Position numbers and translations under genes: made by a program. This document shows positions 53,835 to 62,514 of a DNA stretch of 64,000 nucleotides, piece by piece. Under the pieces are notes generated by a model. It saw only the letters and a list, made by a program, of their open reading frames with translations, did not search any database and was not told where the DNA came from. Positions within the stretch are counted from its first letter, which is position 1. Each line of letters begins with the position of its first letter. Source of the DNA: Paenibacillus alginolyticus DSM 5050 = NBRC 15375 (GTDB lineage Bacteria > Bacillota > Bacilli > Paenibacillales > NBRC-103111); assembly GCF_000422905.1 (NCBI RefSeq), contig NZ_AUGY01000021.1, positions 34,368 to 98,367 on the forward strand, written 5' to 3'.

Positions 53835-54509
53835 ATGGATTGGAATAAGGCACTGGAATTGGCATATATCGCACCGAATACGGAGTGTCATTTGATCATT
53901 GTCGGAGAATGTAAAGATGGGCAGCCTTTTTGCTATGAAGAAAACTTCTCCATAGACAAAATAGGTGACACTTCATTCACCGTTTGTTTAGAGCTGTCCG
54001 GAATTTTTCCATTCGACAAATTAGAGCATATTTCTTTCATTGAGTTTTCTTTTAAAGACCGTGGAATTTTATTTTACGCCTATGTCGATTTAATTCAACT
54101 TGAATTAAAGAAGACGATATGTTACCTTTCGCTATCCATTCCCGAAGAAATTCATCATCATCAGAACAGAAGGTACAGCCGTGTGAAGCTCTCCCTTCGA
54201 ACACCGATCACACTGCGTATTGTTGGCATTCGCGGTATATCCGCAAGCAAGGGAGTCGCTTTTTCCGGACAACTGCTTGATATTAGTGCCAGCGGTCTTT
54301 CTTTTGTTACGACGAATCGGCTCTTTTTCCCCTTATTTCTGGAATTCAGCTTCATTCTCCCTGGGTATCCCCATCCTATTACGGCTTATGGTGAAATTAT
54401 TAGGGTGACGAATTTCAGTAATGATTCTTATCGGGTCGCCGCCGAATTCCGACATACACCTGAATCGATGCTTCAGGACATTGATAAATATTGCTCGATA
54501 ACTTCTTAG
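53835..54509 (+). CDS. PilZ-domain protein (cyclic-di-GMP receptor)
   Basis: 224 residues. The N-terminal ~110 residues form a YcgR-N-like or unassigned beta domain. The PilZ domain carries QNRRYSRVKLSL (RxxxR type c-di-GMP arginines) at ~113-124 and LDISASGLSFVT (D/NxSxxG) near 152. It should bind cyclic-di-GMP and may affect motility or matrix. The stop is 11 bases before the NAD kinase start, so the two genes are likely coupled. Confidence 0.87.
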   Translation: MDWNKALELAYIAPNTECHLIIVGECKDGQPFCYEENFSIDKIGDTSFTVCLELSGIFPFDKLEHISFIEFSFKDRGILFYAYVDLIQLELKKTICYLSLSIPEEIHHHQNRRYSRVKLSLRTPITLRIVGIRGISASKGVAFSGQLLDISASGLSFVTTNRLFFPLFLEFSFILPGYPHPITAYGEIIRVTNFSNDSYRVAAEFRHTPESMLQDIDKYCSITS

Positions 54510-54520
54510 GAGGAAACCAA

Positions 54521-55333
54521 TTGAAATACAACGTCATTGAACGAGGCGATGACATCTCCAAGGGGCTGACAGAGCGGTTCCATAAACTCGCCGCAGAGCA
54601 AGGCATGCCGAGGGATGAAGAAAATCCCGACATTGTCCTTTCTATTGGCGGAGATGGCACGATGCTGCAAGCTTTTCATAAATATGTGCAGAAGCTTGAC
54701 ACAATCGCTTTCGTTGGGATCCATACTGGACACTTAGGTTTCTTCGCAGATTGGAAACCAGATGAGCTGGATCATCTAGCTTCATTGATGTTCAGCGTCA
54801 CCACACCCGAGGAGCTTCGTGTTGTGCAGTACCCCGTCGTTGAGATTGAAATTACGACTGAAAAGGGCTCCGAGACACATTTGGCGCTCAACGAATTTAC
54901 CATACGAGGAATCGAAGTATCGCTAGTCGCGCGACTTCACGTTAACGACGAAATGTTCGAAATGTTCCGCGGAGACGGAATCTGTATCTCCTCGCCTGCC
55001 GGCAGTACAGCTTACAACAAAAGCTTAGGTGGAGCAATGGTCCACCCTTCGCTTGAAGCCATTCAAATTGCAGAGATTGCTTCAATTAACAATAGGGTCT
55101 ACCGTACACTCGGTTCTTCCATGATTTTACCGAAGCATCATCACTGTGACATTTATCCCAAAGCGCAGCAGAATATGCTTTTATCACTTGATCACTTATA
55201 CTTGCAGCGCGACGACGTCGTTTCTATCCGCTGCCGTGTAGCTGCCAACGTGAAAGTTAAGTTTGCCAGATTCCGCCCATTTCCTTTCTGGAGTAGGGTT
55301 CGGGAAGCTTTTGTTGGGTTAGAAGTGAAATAA
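54521..55333 (+). CDS. nadK: NAD kinase
   Basis: 270 residues. It makes NADP from NAD and ATP. The GGDGT motif is at residues 43-47 (LSIGGDGTMLQAF), and the catalytic core continues with GIHTGHLGFFADW and SSPAGSTAYNKSLGGAMVHPSLEAIQ. The start is the TTG at 54521 after TTAGGAGGAAA; family length fits. Confidence 0.96.
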   Translation: MKYNVIERGDDISKGLTERFHKLAAEQGMPRDEENPDIVLSIGGDGTMLQAFHKYVQKLDTIAFVGIHTGHLGFFADWKPDELDHLASLMFSVTTPEELRVVQYPVVEIEITTEKGSETHLALNEFTIRGIEVSLVARLHVNDEMFEMFRGDGICISSPAGSTAYNKSLGGAMVHPSLEAIQIAEIASINNRVYRTLGSSMILPKHHHCDIYPKAQQNMLLSLDHLYLQRDDVVSIRCRVAANVKVKFARFRPFPFWSRVREAFVGLEVK

Positions 55334-55340
55334 ATAAGAA

Positions 55341-55384
55341 GAAGACGCCCCTCACTCCGCTAAAGAATGAGAGGCGTCTTTTGG
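55341..55384. terminator. Terminator between nadK and yutD
   Basis: AAGACGCC-cCTCA...TGAGa-GGCGTCTTTTGG hairpin at the convergent junction. Confidence 0.75.
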
Positions 55385-55394
55385 TTTCACTACA

Positions 55395-55712
55395 TTAAGG
55401 AGTGGTTGTAATCACTTCAGAAGGCACTTGCTGCTTTGCGCCATTCACTTTTTCGATAATAAAATACGCGCAGCCAAAGTTGCAGTACTCATTCAAGTAA
55501 TCTTGAAGAGCCGCGATGGATGATTCCTTTGTCGCTTTAGGATGGATTTCTTTAAAAAATCCTCTCAGCCTTAACTGGCTGTATCCCCAATCGCCGACAA
55601 TATAATCATATCGCTCCAGCACTTCGCTAAAACGTTCTTTAAAAACTTCAAAATTCCAGCCATTCTTATGGTCTGTAACGAGCTCATATGTTTTATTTGC
55701 AATATGAATCAT
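55395..55712 (-). CDS. yutD: YutD-family protein
   Basis: 105 residues. YDYIVGDWGYSQLRLRGFF and LQDYLNEYCNFGCAYFIIEK are near-identical in pattern to Bacillus YutD. Function unknown. In Bacillus subtilis yutD lies in the same neighbourhood as lipA (yutB), yunA (lytH) and yunB, all of which are found here too, so this is conserved local order with the lar genes inserted. Confidence 0.9.
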   Translation of the reverse strand: MIHIANKTYELVTDHKNGWNFEVFKERFSEVLERYDYIVGDWGYSQLRLRGFFKEIHPKATKESSIAALQDYLNEYCNFGCAYFIIEKVNGAKQQVPSEVITTTP

Positions 55713-55752
55713 GATGGTAGGAAGCTCTCCTTTCTATGATCCGTTCGTTAAT

Positions 55753-56628
55753 CTAAACGTTCGAAGCCGCTTGAACTTGTTCATGGGCGTGGTACGAACT
55801 GCGTACCAATGGCCCCGACTCTACGTGCTTAAAGCCACGTTTCATGCCTTCTTCTTTGAGCATAGCAAACTGCTCAGGCGTATAATACTTAGCTACAGCC
55901 AAATGTGTTGTCGACGGCTGCAGGTACTGCCCAATCGTCATAATGTCGCAGCCAACTGCTCGTAAATCCTCCATCGTTTGCAGCAGCTCGTCCCACTCCT
56001 CGCCCACGCCAATCATGACGCTGGATTTGGTAGGGATGTTCGGAGCAATACGCTTCGAACGCTCCAGCAGTTCAAGAGAACGGCGATATTTCGCCTTCGA
56101 GCGGACGCGGTCTGACATGCGCTCAACAGTCTCCATATTATGGTTCAAGATATCAGGTTTGGCCTCTAGAACCGTGGCCAGCGACTCTTCCCGCCCCAAG
56201 AAATCGGGGATCAGCACTTCGACTGTGCACATTGGCAATTTGCGGCGAATTGCTTTGATGGTTTCAGCGAATATCATCGCACCGCCATCTGTTAAATCAT
56301 CGCGCGCTACGGAAGTTACGACACAGTGACGCAGTCCCATTTGTAAAGCGGCATCAGCTACACGTTCTGGTTCTTCAAGATCCAGCTCGGTAGGCAGCCC
56401 TGTTTTGACTGCACAGAAACGGCATGCTCGGGTACAAATATCGCCCAAAATCATAAAAGTGGCTGTACGATTCGCCCAGCACTCATGAATGTTCGGACAT
56501 TTAGCTTCTTCACAAACCGTATGCAGCGTCTTGGAACGCATCATTGACTTTATTTCTTTAAAATTCTCATCTGTCTTGAGATTAATTTTTAACCAGTCTG
56601 GTTTTCTCTCTAATGGCTTTGTAGGCAT
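55753..56628 (-). CDS. lipA: Lipoyl synthase
   Basis: 291 residues, radical-SAM enzyme that inserts two sulfurs into octanoyl groups. The auxiliary cluster cysteines are Cys39, Cys44 and Cys50 ([12 protein letters not shown]); the SAM cluster is Cys65, Cys69, Cys72 (CTRACRFC). The C-terminal [10 protein letters not shown] includes the conserved RSSY serine ligand. It matches Bacillus YutB. It is divergent from larE. Confidence 0.97.
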   Translation of the reverse strand: MPTKPLERKPDWLKINLKTDENFKEIKSMMRSKTLHTVCEEAKCPNIHECWANRTATFMILGDICTRACRFCAVKTGLPTELDLEEPERVADAALQMGLRHCVVTSVARDDLTDGGAMIFAETIKAIRRKLPMCTVEVLIPDFLGREESLATVLEAKPDILNHNMETVERMSDRVRSKAKYRRSLELLERSKRIAPNIPTKSSVMIGVGEEWDELLQTMEDLRAVGCDIMTIGQYLQPSTTHLAVAKYYTPEQFAMLKEEGMKRGFKHVESGPLVRSSYHAHEQVQAASNV

Positions 56629-56783
56629 TATATTTCCCGCCTTTTATTTGGTTTCTCGTTCTTGTTATTATAACATGAATGACTGACAAAACAATCCACT
56701 TTGCCAGTCAGTTGTGATACACTTATTAAGATGGCCAAAACAGCTTAACCTATCACGTAAAGGCTGTATGGGAGGGAAGAAAC

Positions 56784-57632
56784 ATGAGCATACAAGAAGT
56801 AACAAGAGAGAAAGACCGCAAACTTGGAGAAATTTTAAGAGGTATGGGACGAGTATTAATCGCCTTCTCCGGAGGGGTTGACAGTACATTCGTCCTCAAA
56901 CGTGCGCAGCAGGAGCTCGGAGATCAAGTCTTAGCCGTCACTGCAGCATCCGAAACGTTCCCTTCTCGGGAATTCGATGCCGCCGTTGAACTAGCAGAAC
57001 AAATCGGTGTCCCACTGTACAAAACAGAGGTCAAGGAACTAGAGAACGCGAATTTCGTCGCGAACAATCCAGATCGCTGTTACCATTGCAAAACGGGACT
57101 TTATTCACATTTGCAGCAACTAGCCAAAGAGTTAGGATACCCCTATATTCTGGATGGTTCGAACATGGACGATCTCGGTGATTATAGACCGGGTCTACAA
57201 GCCAAAAACGAGCAAGGCGTCCGTAGTACTTTACAGGAGTCCGGCATGACCAAAGACGAGATCAGACAGCTTTCCAAAGAGCTAGGACTGCGTACTTGGA
57301 ATAAACCGTCTTTTGCTTGCTTGTCATCTCGCATCCCTTACGGGACGCAAATTGAGAAATGGAAAATCGACCAACTGGATGAAGGCGAGTACTTCTTGTC
57401 CCAGCTCGGATTGTATCAGGTGCGCGTTCGTCACCATGAAAAAATTGCCCGCATCGAGGTTATGCCGGATGAGATTCATAAAGTCGTTGAGCACCGTGAT
57501 GCGATCTATGAAAAGTTCAGCAAGCTCGGTTTCACTTACGTGACGCTCGATTTACAAGGTTACCGCACGGGCAGCATGAACGAAGTCCTGTCCAAGGAGA
57601 CGAAAGACAAGGTGAAAGAAGCATCCTTATGA
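56784..57632 (+). CDS. larE: LarE, ATP-dependent sacrificial sulfur transferase
   Basis: 282 residues. PP-loop SGGVDS at 29-34; adenylation of the pyridinium substrate is followed by donation of its own sulfur. The sacrificial Cys is Cys179 in KPSFACLSSRIPYG. PDRCYHCKTGLY near 97-107 is also conserved. It makes the thio groups of the nickel-pincer cofactor. RBS GGGAGG. Its stop overlaps larB (ATGA), so larE-larB-larC1 form one operon. Confidence 0.94.
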   Translation: MSIQEVTREKDRKLGEILRGMGRVLIAFSGGVDSTFVLKRAQQELGDQVLAVTAASETFPSREFDAAVELAEQIGVPLYKTEVKELENANFVANNPDRCYHCKTGLYSHLQQLAKELGYPYILDGSNMDDLGDYRPGLQAKNEQGVRSTLQESGMTKDEIRQLSKELGLRTWNKPSFACLSSRIPYGTQIEKWKIDQLDEGEYFLSQLGLYQVRVRHHEKIARIEVMPDEIHKVVEHRDAIYEKFSKLGFTYVTLDLQGYRTGSMNEVLSKETKDKVKEASL

Positions 57633-58405
57633 TGAACCTAGAGAAAATCTTAAAGCTCGTCCAGGCGGGCGATCTGGACGTAGAAGAAGCCAAAAAGCAA
57701 ATCATCAAGGAAGGCAGCGCCGCAGGCCCAGCTAACCTTGATCTTGGATTTGCTCAGCTTGACATCGATCGCGAGAAGCGTACGGGCTTCCCCGAGGTCA
57801 TTTTCGGGGAAGGCAAGACCGCGGAGCAGATCGAGGAGATTTTCCGGCGGCTGATGGAGCACACCGACCGCGTGCTCGCTACGCGGGTCGACGCGGCCAA
57901 AGCCGCACATGTTACAGCTGCCGTGGAAGGCGTCACCTACCACGAAACGGCAAGGTCGCTAACTTGGTTCAAGCGGCCTATGCTTAAGGTCCACGACGGC
58001 TATATCGCCGTCGTGTGCGCAGGTACCTCCGACCTCCCCGTGGCGGAGGAGGCGGCTCTAACAGCAGAATGCCTGGGCAGCCACGTTGAACGAATATTCG
58101 ACGTGGGTGTAGCTGGCATTCACCGGCTCTTCCGCCGGCTGGAGCTCATTCGCGGTGCAAACGCGATTGTGGTCGTTGCCGGCATGGAAGGCGCGCTCGC
58201 CAGCGTCGTCGGCGGGCTAGTAGCCAAACCGATCGTGGCTGTGCCTACAAGCATCGGGTATGGTGCGAACCTTGCAGGCATCGCCCCTTTGTTGTCGATG
58301 CTAAATAGCTGCTCACCAGGAATCTCCGTAGTGAACATCGACAACGGCTTCGGAGCTGGCTATTATGCAGGGCTCATTAACAAAAATATGTCGAAACGAG
58401 CGTGA
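57629..58405 (+). CDS. larB: LarB, pyridinium-3,5-biscarboxylate mononucleotide synthase
   Basis: 258 residues, PurE-related. It carboxylates and hydrolyses nicotinate adenine dinucleotide as the first step of the nickel-pincer pathway. VAVVCAGTSDLPVAEEAALTAECLGSHVERIFDVGVAGIHRL-like core (seen around residues 127-170) and GMEGALASVVGGLVAKPIVAVPTSIGYGANLAGI are LarB/AIR-carboxylase hallmarks. Much of the gene (e.g. 57841-57900, 42 of 60) is more GC-rich than its neighbours. It overlaps larE by four bases and ends nine bases before larC1. Confidence 0.94.
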   Translation: MMNLEKILKLVQAGDLDVEEAKKQIIKEGSAAGPANLDLGFAQLDIDREKRTGFPEVIFGEGKTAEQIEEIFRRLMEHTDRVLATRVDAAKAAHVTAAVEGVTYHETARSLTWFKRPMLKVHDGYIAVVCAGTSDLPVAEEAALTAECLGSHVERIFDVGVAGIHRLFRRLELIRGANAIVVVAGMEGALASVVGGLVAKPIVAVPTSIGYGANLAGIAPLLSMLNSCSPGISVVNIDNGFGAGYYAGLINKNMSKRA

Positions 58406-58414
58406 GATCCTACA

Positions 58415-59275
58415 ATGCGCATTTTGTATTTAGACTGCTTCTCCGGAATCAGCGGCGATATGACCCTTGGAGCTTTAGTAGACGCGGGAGCAGATCGAGC
58501 TTACATTGAAGATGAGCTTACCAAAATCAAGCTAGAGCCATACATGTTGGAATGGAAGCGTGTTGTTAAGCGCGGCATTTCTGCCATGAAACTAGATGTC
58601 ATTCTAGACCCGCAGCACCCACCAAAACACCATCGTCATTACTTAGAAATCGTACAAGTCATTCAACAGGCAGAGTTCAATGAGCGTGTAACAGCTCTCA
58701 GCTTAGCTATTTTTGAAAAGATCGGTATTGCTGAAGCCAAAATCCATGGTATTCCCGTTGAAAAAGTACACTTCCATGAGGTCGGAGCCATAGACTCCAT
58801 TGTCGATATCGTAGGAGTAGCCTTAGCCATTGACTCCCTGCAAGTCGAGCGGATCTTTGCCTCCCCAGTACCGCTTGGTTCAGGAACGATACATATCGAT
58901 CATGGTATATATCCCGTTCCGGCTCCGGCAACACTGGAAATGATGCGAGGGTTACCTATTGCATCAACTAACTATAACCTTGAGATGACTACGCCAACTG
59001 GTGCCGGTATTATTTCCGGAATCGTGGACGAGTTCTCCAAAAGCTTTCCTCCTATGATCGTTGACACCATCGGTTACGGTGCAGGAACAAGAGATTTACC
59101 TAATCAACCGAACGTGCTTCGTGTCGTAGTCGGTAAAGTTGATCCTTATATAGGAAAATGGCAAGTAAGCCACGAGCACCTGGCACATGAACATGGTCAT
59201 GGTCACGGCCATACACATGATGATCATCATCACCACCAACATGAACATTCACATACACACCCTCACCATACATGA
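58415..59275 (+). CDS. larC1: LarC N-terminal part (LarC1), His-rich end
   Basis: 286 residues, corresponding to the first half of LarC, the CTP-dependent nickel insertase. MRILYLDCFSGISGDMTLGALVDAG, EKVHFHEVGAIDSIVDIVGVALAID and EMTTPTGAGIISGIV are family hallmarks. The last ~35 residues hold 18 histidines (HEHGHGHGHTHDD onwards) and then a stop. In Lactobacillus the larC2 part follows directly and is joined by ribosomal frameshifting; here that part is on the opposite strand beyond a terminator. No larA racemase is in the window. Confidence 0.93.
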   Translation: MRILYLDCFSGISGDMTLGALVDAGADRAYIEDELTKIKLEPYMLEWKRVVKRGISAMKLDVILDPQHPPKHHRHYLEIVQVIQQAEFNERVTALSLAIFEKIGIAEAKIHGIPVEKVHFHEVGAIDSIVDIVGVALAIDSLQVERIFASPVPLGSGTIHIDHGIYPVPAPATLEMMRGLPIASTNYNLEMTTPTGAGIISGIVDEFSKSFPPMIVDTIGYGAGTRDLPNQPNVLRVVVGKVDPYIGKWQVSHEHLAHEHGHGHGHTHDDHHHHQHEHSHTHPHHT

Positions 59276-59312
59276 GCCTCCAAAGAGGCCGTAAATAAAA
59301 TGACAAAACGCC

Positions 59313-59347
59313 TCTTCCTTCAAATCAGGAGGAGACGTTTTTTTGTT
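59313..59347. terminator. Bidirectional terminator between larC1 and larC2
   Basis: AAAACG-c-CTC-tt-CCT-tcaaatc-AGG-a-GGAG-a-CGTTTTTTTG. It ends larE-larB-larC1 and includes the end of the larC2 frame on the other strand. Confidence 0.75.
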
Positions 59348-59813
59348 TTTGCTGTATAAACTGCATCCTAACTTCCTCGTATACCTGCTTCAAAGGTACT
59401 TGATACTCCTTAGCGATTTGCTCGCATTCTTTGAACTCTGGTGCATATTGTACCAATTTCCCCTGGTGATAACCGACTTTTACCGTTAAAAGTCCCCATC
59501 TTGTTAGCACTTGCTTGAATTCTCTAGCCAATCGGTGACAGGAAGCGTGCATATACCGAATGCCAAGTGTCGTTGTCTCGCTAAAAATAACCTCCTCTAC
59601 AACAGAGAGCCGTTCATCTTCAACCAGCACATTCAGCATAATCCCTGGTCTGCCTTTTTTCATAATTATCGGTACTACAAATACATCATTCGCACCTGCT
59701 TCAAAAAGCTTGTCCATGATATAAGAAACCCACTCCGGGTTCATATCATCCAAATTAGCCTGAATTAACAGCATATTATCGTCCACATGCTCATCCCTAT
59801 GATTAAAACTCAC
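59325..59813 (-). CDS. larC2: LarC C-terminal part (LarC2) as a separate convergent gene
   Basis: 162 residues: DNMLLIQANLDDMNPEWVSYIMDKLFEAGANDVFVVPIIMKKGRPG, then FSETTTLGIRY and EFKECEQIAKEYQVPLKQVYEEV. These are the order and motifs of the second half of LarC, the nickel- and CTP-binding part. The GTG at 59813 follows AAGAGGTGAGG. It is convergent with larC1, so a full-length LarC cannot be made by frameshifting; the two parts would have to associate as separate chains. Short GCCTCnnAAGAGG motifs lie on both sides (59276 and 59822). Confidence 0.85.
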   Translation of the reverse strand: MSFNHRDEHVDDNMLLIQANLDDMNPEWVSYIMDKLFEAGANDVFVVPIIMKKGRPGIMLNVLVEDERLSVVEEVIFSETTTLGIRYMHASCHRLAREFKQVLTRWGLLTVKVGYHQGKLVQYAPEFKECEQIAKEYQVPLKQVYEEVRMQFIQQKQKNVSS

Positions 59814-59929
59814 GATCCTCACCTCTTAGAGGCATCATAGCAAAAATCCGATAACAACGAAAGATGCAGGGATAAACATTCGCCGAAGAGTACATCCTAA
59901 GAACTAACATTTAAGGAAGGATGATTGAG

Positions 59930-60979
59930 ATGAAAAGCAGACCTTTTTGGTCGCGGGTTCTTGTTCTTAGCCTCCTCCTATCAGCAACCGAATCCGGGAC
60001 TCTTTCAGGCAGTGCTGAATCCCATGCCGCTGCATCTGACCAATTCTTTAAGGCAACTCCGTCTAAAGTTAACCCGAACTTGAACGCTGAGCGGAAAGAG
60101 CTATTTGAAAAAACAAGCATCTTGTCTGGCATTCCGTGGGCATACCTTGCTGCAGTTGATCAGTACGAAAGAACGATGAATATCGCGAAAAAAAGACCCG
60201 TACATCAAGGAATTACCAGCATTTACTTCCCTGAAGCAGATTGGGTGGGCTTATTAAATCCAGACCAACAAGATACGAATCCAAAAAGCATCTCCTTCTT
60301 TCATGGCTACGGACGAGATGGTTCAGGTGACGGCGTCGCAGATCGAAACAACGATTTAGACGTACTGGCAGCTATGGCCACAGTAATGAGCAATAATGGC
60401 AACCAAGAAGAAAATTTACAAATCAACTTATGGAATTATTATCAAAACTCACGCAGTGTAGAACGTATCAAACAATTCGCAACAATCTATGCCACACTAG
60501 GTACTCTCGATGTTGGTGAGCATGCTTTTCCACTGCCAGTGAATGCAGACTACTCCTACCGCAGTACATGGGGAGATAGCCGCGGATGGGGCGGGCATCG
60601 TTCCCATGAAGGCACAGATTTATTTGCGGGCTATGGTGTTCCTGTACGAAGCACTTGCTATGGCATTGTAGAGATAAAAGGCTGGAATCCCTACGGAGGC
60701 TGGCGGATTGGTATTCGAGATGTGAACAATATTTATCATTACTACGCCCATCTCTCTGGTTTTCAAAAAGGGATCAAAGAAAACGATATCGTAAAGCCTG
60801 GACAAACTATCGGTTGGGTAGGCAGTTCGGGTTATGGTAAGCCAGGAACTTCAGGTAAATTTCCGCCTCATCTTCATTTTGGACTTTATCGTGATAATGG
60901 GCTAACCGAATGGAGCTTTGATCCTTACCCCTCCCTTCGCAAATGGGAACGAGAAGATCGGATGAAAAAGAAAAAATAA
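59930..60979 (+). CDS. lytH: LytH-like M23 endopeptidase
   Basis: 349 residues. Signal-like N-terminus, a ~170-residue middle domain (LSGIPWAYLAAVDQYERTM), then the M23 zinc peptidase: His226 and Asp230 (SHEGTDLFAG), His274 (YYAHLSG), His314 and His316 (PPHLHFGLY). LytH of Bacillus (YunA) trims stem peptides to single L-Ala in the spore cortex. The ATG at 59930 is preferred over 59921 because AAGGAAGG then has usable spacing. It neighbours yunB as in Bacillus. Confidence 0.9.
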   Translation: MKSRPFWSRVLVLSLLLSATESGTLSGSAESHAAASDQFFKATPSKVNPNLNAERKELFEKTSILSGIPWAYLAAVDQYERTMNIAKKRPVHQGITSIYFPEADWVGLLNPDQQDTNPKSISFFHGYGRDGSGDGVADRNNDLDVLAAMATVMSNNGNQEENLQINLWNYYQNSRSVERIKQFATIYATLGTLDVGEHAFPLPVNADYSYRSTWGDSRGWGGHRSHEGTDLFAGYGVPVRSTCYGIVEIKGWNPYGGWRIGIRDVNNIYHYYAHLSGFQKGIKENDIVKPGQTIGWVGSSGYGKPGTSGKFPPHLHFGLYRDNGLTEWSFDPYPSLRKWEREDRMKKKK

Positions 60980-60981
60980 CA

Positions 60982-61011
60982 CCGCTCCATTATTGGGGCG
61001 GCTCTTTTTGT
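60982..61011. terminator. Bidirectional terminator between lytH and yunB
   Basis: CCGCTCC-attatt-GGGGCGG (one G-U pair) followed by CTCTTTTTG on the plus strand. The yunB stop lies inside it. Confidence 0.75.
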
Positions 61012-61787
61012 GTCTTGCTTTCTTGCGTTGTAACTCCCTCTGCCTTTGGTGTTGTTGTAGTTCCGGCATTCGGTATGCTAGGCAGCGATAAACTCGGTGG
61101 ACTTGCATCCTTATTACTACCCACCGGTTTTCCCTTATTATCATAATAATATGTTGGGACATCCCCAACCACGAGAGAATATGAAATAGGAATTTCCGTT
61201 TCCACAATTTCTGTATCGGAATCAAAGGGAATAATCACCGATACTTCAGCAATAATGCGAACATACACTTCAAACATAACCATATTGATTCCCGCATTTT
61301 GTGATCGCGTATTCAGATCAACCTTCACAGTACCAACTGGCAGCAGCCGAATCGGAATATCAGGGCCAAACGAGGAGAGAATCGCACTATTCATCGCTTG
61401 CCCAACCGGAATATGCTCAGATATACTTTGCAAATCTTTCAGTTCACCTTGCACAGTTTTAATCGTATCTGCAGTAATACGCATATGTTCATTATAATTA
61501 AGCATGAAGCCCGTTATTTTACCGTTTTTATCCATCTTCCAATCAATTAATTGCTCCGCACTCGTATTTCCAGCCACATGATTCGCAATAGCGCTATTAA
61601 TCGCTTGTGTCGCTATCTGCTTGATGCGTACCTTTGCCAAATTCATCAGTGGAGGTCTAAGATTACGTTCTACGAAAATAAAAAACTGCACAGTAAATAA
61701 GACAAAAATGAGAAGACTGATCAAAAGCACCTTTTTGCGGTTTGTTTTCCCTGTAGGTCTGCTTCTCCATCGTCTCCTTAGCAGCAT
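60990..61787 (-). CDS. yunB: Sporulation protein YunB
   Basis: 265 residues. One N-terminal membrane segment (VLLISLLIFVLFTVQFFIFVE) and then the YunB domain: NLAKVRIKQIATQAINSAIANHV, ELKDLQSISEHIPVGQAMNSAILSSFGPDIPIRLLPVGTVKVDL and SYSLVVGDVPTYYY. It is a sigma-E-class spore protein of unknown biochemistry. The tail is Pro/Ser/Thr-rich. The ATG at 61787 follows GGGGAGGG. Confidence 0.92.
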   Translation of the reverse strand: MLLRRRWRSRPTGKTNRKKVLLISLLIFVLFTVQFFIFVERNLRPPLMNLAKVRIKQIATQAINSAIANHVAGNTSAEQLIDWKMDKNGKITGFMLNYNEHMRITADTIKTVQGELKDLQSISEHIPVGQAMNSAILSSFGPDIPIRLLPVGTVKVDLNTRSQNAGINMVMFEVYVRIIAEVSVIIPFDSDTEIVETEIPISYSLVVGDVPTYYYDNKGKPVGSNKDASPPSLSLPSIPNAGTTTTPKAEGVTTQESKTQKEPPQ

Positions 61788-61840
61788 CCCATTCCCTCCC
61801 CTAGCCACTTAAATCAATTAGTACTACCTTATGCGGACAT

Positions 61841-62400
61841 GGAGTGAAAAAGAAGACACGTTCCCTACGGCAAGTCCCATCAACTCGAATACGTCCATAT
61901 CCATGTCCTTTGTTAACCTATCTCTTCTCCGTCCCCTCCATTTGTGCCCCGTCCCATGTGAATCCCATGTCGTCTAAATCGTGTCTAAATCCGACTCCAC
62001 TTCACCCTCTTACATCGTTATCCCCATCATCTAGTACCAGCTCACATCTGGGTACCATTGTATCCAAATCTTCTCATATCTGAGACCCACCATCTCAAGT
62101 TCTTCTCACGTGCGTCTCATCCATTCCTTATCTTCTCACGCTGCGTCCAATCGTCAATGCATCTTCCACTATCTTCTTATCCATTCCGTGTTTACACACG
62201 TCTGCCCCCCTCATCGACTCTGCATCCCCTCTCTTTGTCACCATTTCCTTCAGCCAACACAATTTGTCACGTCCTTTCATGCAAGCCTGTGTATATGTAT
62301 CTCATCTCAGTCGAATCTTCCCTCCTACGTCACCTCACTTCCCATCCAACCCAACTTTTCTCCATCTCTATGGGCACTATCCCCATTACTCAGAATTAGA
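61841..62400. other. Long pyrimidine-rich non-coding stretch
   Basis: About 550 bases with strong strand bias: I count 48 purines in the 180 bases 62101-62280 and 16 in 61921-61980. Short words such as CCCAT, TCTTCTC and CATCT recur without a fixed period. Frames here have no ribosome-binding sites or family features. It ends just before a promoter for the 62515 gene. Confidence 0.6.
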
Positions 62401-62437
62401 AATAACCATAATTTTAATCAAATATTCCCAAATTGTC

Positions 62438-62466
62438 TTGAAATGAGTTCATACGTTTGGTATAAT
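62438..62466 (+). promoter_or_regulatory. Promoter of the transposase-derived gene
   Basis: TTGAAA (62438-62443), 17 nt, TATAAT (62461-62466), 49 nt before the ATG. Confidence 0.75.
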
Positions 62467-62514
62467 ATTAACAGGAACGTATATTCCTATTTTGAAACAA
62501 ACGGAGAGATACAT

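Noticed and set aside
59240..59280. Programmed frameshift joining larC1 to a downstream larC2
   Set aside because: The downstream plus strand has no larC2 coding sequence; it lies on the minus strand.
62110..62514. In-frame extension giving a 418-residue protein
   Set aside because: The extension lies in pyrimidine-rich DNA without an RBS; a good promoter lies at 62438-62466 and an RBS before the ATG at 62515.
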